Origin: Chara braunii
Taxonomy: Eukaryota; Streptophyta; Charophyceae; Charales; Characeae
Length of the DNA: 21,316 bases
Assembly (NCBI GenBank): GCA_003427395.1
Contig: BFEA01000319.1
Location: 652,489-673,804 of the forward strand
Reading direction: 5' to 3'
The translations under genes and the position numbers were made by a program. Under the pieces are notes generated by a model. That model made no database searches, was not told where the DNA came from, and saw only the letters and a program-made list of their open reading frames with translations. Below are positions 16,895 through 21,316 of this stretch, one piece after another (position 1 is the first letter of the stretch; each line of letters starts with the position of its first letter).

Positions 16895-17910
16895 ATCAGG
16901 CCCCTACAGACCTTGAGACTGTCCTCGCGACCCTCCTTAATGCACTTGCACCCATGCAAACGCAATCCACCGCCTCAAGGGCTCTCCTCCTCCTTCCCCC
17001 CACCGCTTCCCTGCTCTCTCCCCTACCAGCTCATAGGATGGTTCCCCACGTCTTCAAACACGGAGACATGGTTGTTCCTCCTCCCCCCCGGGTCAGGCCC
17101 AACACTCCCCGTCTACAGTGGTGAGTTTCTCTGCCGCTCAGACCACCCCGTCTGTTGCGGCACCTTGATCGGTCCCCGCTGCCCTTGCCGCTTCGACCAT
17201 TGTCATGTGCTGCCACCTAGATACCAGTATTTGGCCACGCAGTCTCAGCTACCCATCCCGGTGTTACTACCCAACTTTCTGAACTGGTCACGGCATTACG
17301 GCTCGGAGGTCAACCTCCTCCCCTGTCTCCTCATGCCCACTTCAAAGCACTCTACAGTTCGTCACTCTCCCCCCCCCCCTAGGGTACCCTCTCGCACTCC
17401 TCCACCTACAACCTCGCGCACCCAGCGACTGGCTACCTTGCAAGGCACGATGACACAGATACAGGCGGAGATACTCACCTTGAGACAGTCTCACCCTTCA
17501 TAGGTTGATCACCCTTCATCTTCCTTCACTGCCCCTCCCACTTCGGTCTTGTAGGCTCGCTTCCCTCTACCTGCTCCTCCGCCCGTACCCTCCTACCTCA
17601 CCACTCCGTCACATTTACCCGCAACCGTCGCCTCCACATCTGCTGGTTCCCCTACCAGCGGCTACGACCCACAGGCTGCTCTCACGTCACCCCTGCACCG
17701 ACCCCAACTTTTGTCGCCGCAGTGCAGGCGCATCAACCTCTCTCTCCTTGTCGTCAGCACAACGGTTCCCCCCTTGCGCGCCTGTCGCATATACCCAACT
17801 ACGATGACACACTTCGCGTATCGCATTGGTTCCAGGCTGCCACGTGCGCACTGACATTAACGAACACTAGTCAGGAGTTGTGGTGCTCTCTGCCCGCAAC
17901 TAAATTGTGA
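16895..17910 (+). pseudogene. Gypsy gag, N-terminal Pro-rich part
   Basis: Several short frames together appear to make up the gag start. Frame 16843-17124 carries PTDLETVLATLLNALAPMQ; frame 16892-17503 ends with a coiled-coil-like RLATLQGTMTQIQAEILTLR; frame 17722-17910 gives NYDDTLRVSHWFQAA, which resembles the beginning of a retrotransposon capsid domain. Between them translation is dominated by Pro, Ser and Thr. Frame changes near 17100, 17505 and 17700 are needed to join them. Exact borders are uncertain. Confidence 0.5.
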
Positions 17911-18001
17911 GGCGGCGCTTTCACCGCAAGTGAGAGCTATTATACCCATTGTACTCACGCAAGTGTGGCTCCCACTTTTGCCAACTTCACTGTCTTCCTA
18001 A

Positions 18002-18884
18002 GACTTCCTTAAGGACCGCTATGGCTCTCGACACGACGCGACCGACGCCGTAAATAGGATAACGCAGACCTGATGGTCCGGGTCCTCCACACCGACAGAC
18101 CTGGAGCGTCACATCCGGGTGTTTAAGGACGCCCGCCTCATTTGCAATGGGACGCTCCTACCGGAGGGCCTTCAGACCAACAGGTTTTTCATCAGTCTCC
18201 CTCCTGATTACCGCATAGAGCTTTGGAGACAGACATTTGCGTCCACGGAGCAGGCCTACGAAGCTGCTCGCCAGTACCAGAGGATGCAGAATCGTTTCTC
18301 TGAGGCCTCATCCTCTTCGCGACGCCTTCACCACCCTGTCAAGCGGCACCACTCGAGGCCGTTCCTCTTTCGCTGGCCGCTTTCGCTGCCCAGTTCAGCC
18401 TAGAGCGATATTCTCCCGGCGTTACAACTCTCTCGAGTACGACAAGGACGCATCGGTCGAGCTCGACCCTATTCTTGGGGATGCCCCGAGGACCTAGAGC
18501 TTCAAGATGTCGTCCAGTACCACTTGGATGAGGAGACTGCGCCGATGGCCGACCACTTGAAGATGGCTATGTCCGCCATGGGTCATGCTGGCAGTCAGTT
18601 TGCACAGGTTGGCGCCCGCATGTTTGTTGTTCCTCAGGTGGACCTCCCGCAGGGTTTCATCCCTCCTCGCGGAGCCCTATCCCCTGAGGAGCGTGCTGCC
18701 CTCGAGGCCCGTTGCAGTTGTCTTCGTTGCCGCCAACATGGATACACCTCCTCACGGTGTCCATACCATCCCGCCCTCGATCAACACTATGCTGACATTT
18801 CTCGTCAACGCCGATCTCAGTCCCCCCCCGGCCCCGCACGACCAGTGTATTCCAGCCAGCCACGGTGTACATCAAAGGTTTCAC
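18002..18884 (+). pseudogene. Gypsy gag, capsid and zinc knuckle
   Basis: The capsid part reads DFLKDRYGSRHDATDAVNRI, a TGA at 18071-18073, then TDLERHIRVFKDARL, LPEGLQTNRFFISLPPDYR and YEAARQYQRMQNRF, typical of the gypsy gag C-terminal capsid. After frameshifts around 18400-18484 the frame continues ELQDVVQYHLDEETAP to the nucleic-acid-binding knuckle CLRCRQHGYTSSRC. The spacing fits CX2CX4HX4C, but the His position holds Tyr; CAC to TAC would explain it. Gag packages the element RNA in virus-like particles. Confidence 0.75.
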
Positions 18885-19239
18885 ACAAGAGCCAACTTCC
18901 CGACCACCGAGTCGTGGCTTGCCCCTTTGGCTACCACCCTAGAGGTTCCTCAGAACACGACAGACGAGGTTTCCTCTACCCCTTCGTCTATCGAGGTACC
19001 GTCTGCTCCACAACACTTCCCTTCCGAGACTTCCGATGCGTCGCGTTATTTGCACAACTCATTGTTTGCTCATTTAGCGACTCGCGAGGATGTTGTGTCT
19101 TCTCTCCTGGATTTGAGCATTCTTCAGGCTCGTAAGGAGCGACTGACGAGACACGTAAACGTTTTGCGTCATCTCCTCGCTCTGCTCTCAGATCTTGATC
19201 GCACCCTCTCTATCATTCTCATTTGCCTTGGGACATCTA

Positions 19240-19740
19240 TAAGGGTGTACTGCCCTTTATGAAACTATGGCTCGCAAGGCGATTTCGTTCACCCTCGTGT
19301 GGTTGAGGAAACCTCCTCTAGCTACCTCTGTGTTTCGGTCTCCTATCTCCGTTACTCTCGGAGATAACAAGACGCAGTGTTTCCTTTAGCAGACAGTCCC
19401 TGACCTCCACTTTTCCTTCACCCTCTAGCTGTCGGATAGTAACCAGGCACCTCGACGCTACCATTCCTCCGCAAACTTCGACGTGTTGGGGACTGGGTAC
19501 AACTTTATCCTTGACACTCTTTGGTCTTGCAAGTTCCATGGCATAGAGGCTAAATGAGCAACTGAGACACTCGTTCTCAAAACGAAGTATGGTCAGACCT
19601 ATCGCGTCTTATTCCTTGGCACCACGGTCCACGGGCAGCACCCCTCCGACCTTCCTCCCCAATACCCTCGCCCCGTTGGGTCCCACCCAGACATTGCCTT
19701 CACTTCTCCTCGCCAATTCGCTCACTTCCTATGCTAGGAG
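19240..19740 (+). pseudogene. Gypsy protease region, degraded
   Basis: The frame at about 19276-19320 reads GSQGDFVHPRVVEE, resembling the residues that follow the D(S/T)G active site of retroelement aspartic proteases. The expected catalytic triplet just upstream is disrupted: the frame has a TGA and Asn-Tyr-Gly there, or an indel. Further on, VPDLHFSFTP-like and GTGYNFILDTLW segments correspond to the protease end, where the usual ILGT is ILDT. Stops follow at TGA 19555-19557, at a position suited to Trp, and TAG 19735-19737. Confidence 0.55.
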
Positions 19741-19758
19741 GACGTCACCCTCTACTCG

Positions 19759-20474
19759 ATGAGCGTTATGGATCTTCTTCAGTACGATCCTCTTTGTACA
19801 TACATTGAGTTCATCTCCTTGGAGCCCAATCCCGCTGACCCTTCCTCCATTTTTGTGACTCTCATCTCTACATCCACCCCTCAGCCTGTGGATACCTCTT
19901 TAACATCCCAGGTTCCTCCACCGGCCACTGACGAGTCCACACATATGTCTCGTGTTGACGCAGACGCTGAGGAACTCGCGCGGTGCACAACCGACTTAGA
20001 ACCCGCTGTTCGTGACCTGATTCGAGAGCATCGCGATAACTTTCTCCTGTATTTCTCATATAGCAGGATCCCTCCAATGCGCGGTGTTGAGCATTCTATT
20101 CAGCTTGTGTCTGATTATTGTGTTCACCATCAAACACTCTATTGACTTTCGATTCCAAAGGCGAAGGAATTCAAGCGTCAGCTTGAGGAACTCCTTCGAC
20201 TGCATTTCATTAAACCAGTAACTCTCCTTGAGGTGCACCCGTCCTCTTTGCTCACAAAGCGGATAAAACTCTCCGCCTCTATATTGATTATCACGGTTTT
20301 AACCATTACACGATTAAGAAAAATGATCTCATGCCTCGCGCGGATGAGTTGTTTGACTGTCTAACAGACAACCGTTTCTTTACGAAGATCGATCTTCGTA
20401 ACAGTTACCACCAGATCCGCGCCCTCGTAGAAAACCAGCCAAAGACTGTCTTCCAATCGCATTTCGGCCACTAA
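19759..20474 (+). pseudogene. Gypsy reverse transcriptase, N-terminal half
   Basis: Two frames cover the RT start. The first has IPPMRGVEHSIQLV, TGA at 20143-20145 (usual Tyr-Arg position, so CGA to TGA is likely), LSIPKAKEFKRQLEELL and HFIKPV. After a one-base shift near 20224 come P-stop-GAPVLFAHKADK (TGA 20229-20231, Trp in SPWGAPV), LRLYIDYHGFN, YTIKKNDLMPRADELFD and FFTKIDLRNSYHQIR, which is motif A with its catalytic Asp. The frame ends at a TAA (20472-20474) made at the junction with foreign sequence. Motifs B onward, including YxDD, are absent. Confidence 0.88.
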
Positions 20475-20940
20475 ACAACGATTTTGTTAAAATGAACATT
20501 TTATATTTTTTCAACGAAATTAAAATTGTCATTTTCATAGTGATTTTGGTAACTTTTAATGTTTTGTTAAGTCATTTTTTTGGAGGTACCCCACATTTGT
20601 TTGTATTTTGTGGTCCTGTTAACCAAAAAATTTACATTGCTTTCTAACAAAATTTTGGGGGTGCTACAATTCCATTGCCATTATGTGAAGCTATAGGGGT
20701 CTTTATGATGAGTTTATTATACTTTTCAAGCGTATCAATTAACATTTATTATCTTTCATAGTATAAAATCATGAAATTTTCTGGTTTTGTTTCGACTAAT
20801 GCATAAAGATTAGAAAAACACATTGAATATCATACTAAAAAAACAGATATGATTGGCAATACATATGTGGGGTGTTTCATTATTGCATTGTTTTTTTGTT
20901 ATTATTATATTTATTTACATGTATTTAATTCTTATCGAAG
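20475..20940. other. AT-rich block, no gene
   Basis: Composition switches sharply from the GC-rich gypsy RT to AT-rich DNA with many T and A runs. No open frame of interest, no RT homology and no terminal repeat could be found. It may be the flank into which the element was broken, or another decayed repeat. Confidence 0.5.
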
Positions 20941-21000
20941 TGTTGTGTTGCCCCCCTGCAAATGCCCCCCCTTTTGCCCGTTGCCCTCCTGCCCTCCCTT

Positions 21001-21018
21001 CCCCCCCCCCCCCCCCCC
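21001..21018. repeat. C18 homopolymer in C-rich tract
   Basis: A run of 18 C ends a C-rich stretch that starts at about 20951. Confidence 0.9.
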
Positions 21019-21156
21019 AATGTATTTATTTATTACCGAAGTGTTTGAAAATCAGGGATGAACATTGAAAATTCAAATTATGTTCAGACCACAATGTTGT
21101 TCGAGTTTTTTTTTTAAACATTGTTTACACAGAGAGGACACCTCGGCGTTCCCCTT

Positions 21157-21158
<2 letters not shown>

Positions 21159-21198
<40 letters not shown>
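21159..21198. repeat. (CT)20 microsatellite
   Basis: Twenty uninterrupted CT units, joined directly to an AT repeat. Confidence 0.95.

Positions 21199-21219
<21 letters not shown>
21199..21219. repeat. (AT)n microsatellite
   Basis: About ten AT units directly after (CT)20, ending TATACAG. Confidence 0.95.
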
Positions 21220-21283
21220 CAGCCCCTCGTTTGTTGTCCTCTTCTCCCTCTCTGCCTACGGTTTACCGGGCAGTTCTATTTGA

Positions 21284-21285
<2 letters not shown>

Positions 21286-21312
<27 letters not shown>
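21286..21312. repeat. (AT)n microsatellite, second copy
   Basis: About thirteen AT units near the window end, again ending TATACAG. The 66 bp between the two AT repeats is CT-rich at its left side and encodes nothing recognised. Confidence 0.95.

Positions 21313-21316
<4 letters not shown>

Larger units (their letters stand above)
16895..20474 (+). mobile_element. Ty3/gypsy LTR retrotransposon remnant, gag to mid-RT
   Basis: A plus-strand gag-protease-RT order is visible: a Pro-rich gag start, capsid-like segment, CCHC-like knuckle, protease-like segment and RT. The RT stops after TVFQSHFGH at about 20471, and the next bases belong to an unrelated AT-rich block. The YxDD motif, RNase H, integrase and 3' LTR are missing. 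No 5' LTR, primer-binding site or polypurine tract was seen either, so both ends are truncated. Frameshifts and stops occur throughout. Confidence 0.85.

Noticed and set aside
1-21316. CRISPR array, phage, toxin-antitoxin or operon-like system
   Set aside because: No spaced identical repeats, no prokaryotic gene clusters or ribosome-binding sites; the content is eukaryotic retroelements.

Overview
The window looks like a repeat-rich nuclear region of a eukaryote, most likely a plant or streptophyte alga. It holds L1-like LINEs with an AP-endonuclease, a reverse transcriptase and a plant-type C-terminal CCHC (zf-RVT-like) finger, plus a Ty3/gypsy gag-pol remnant, long homopolymers and microsatellites. 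No rRNA, tRNA, CRISPR array, prokaryotic operon or intact host gene was recognised. A charophyte such as Chara is only a guess from general resemblance of the gag and LINE proteins; nothing here proves it.

Layout from left to right. Positions 1-660 hold a GC-rich start and an A-rich minisatellite of about 105 bp per unit. LINE1 (minus strand, about 6569 to 1444 or further left) keeps both ORF1 and ORF2. LINE2 (minus strand, about 11167 to 6576) lies directly upstream of LINE1 on the same strand; its stem-loop and A-rich tail end 6 nt before the LINE1 ORF1 start codon. LINE3 (plus strand, about 11309 to 13796) is 5'-truncated at RT motif C, sits head-to-head with LINE2, and ends in A22. Positions 13797-15680 are largely unassigned, with two stop-broken reading frames and a hairpin. 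LINE4 (minus strand, about 16890 to 15716) is a 3' fragment that seems to end in an (AAC)n tail. A gypsy element (plus strand, about 16895-20474) runs from gag through a protease region into the RT and is cut off before the RT YxDD motif. The last 0.8 kb is AT-rich and then microsatellite-rich.

All elements are dead. Their decay is mostly by nonsense substitutions that look like transitions (Trp to TGA/TAG/TAA, Gln to TAA/TAG, Arg to TGA), with few frameshifts. The most notable observations are a 3'-terminal stem-loop shared by LINE2 and LINE3 with an apparent compensatory base pair, the tail-to-start junction of LINE2 and LINE1, a Trp-only nonsense pattern in LINE3, and a 28-bp tandem duplication at the LINE3 5' break. 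All homology calls come from reading motifs by eye; no database search was run.
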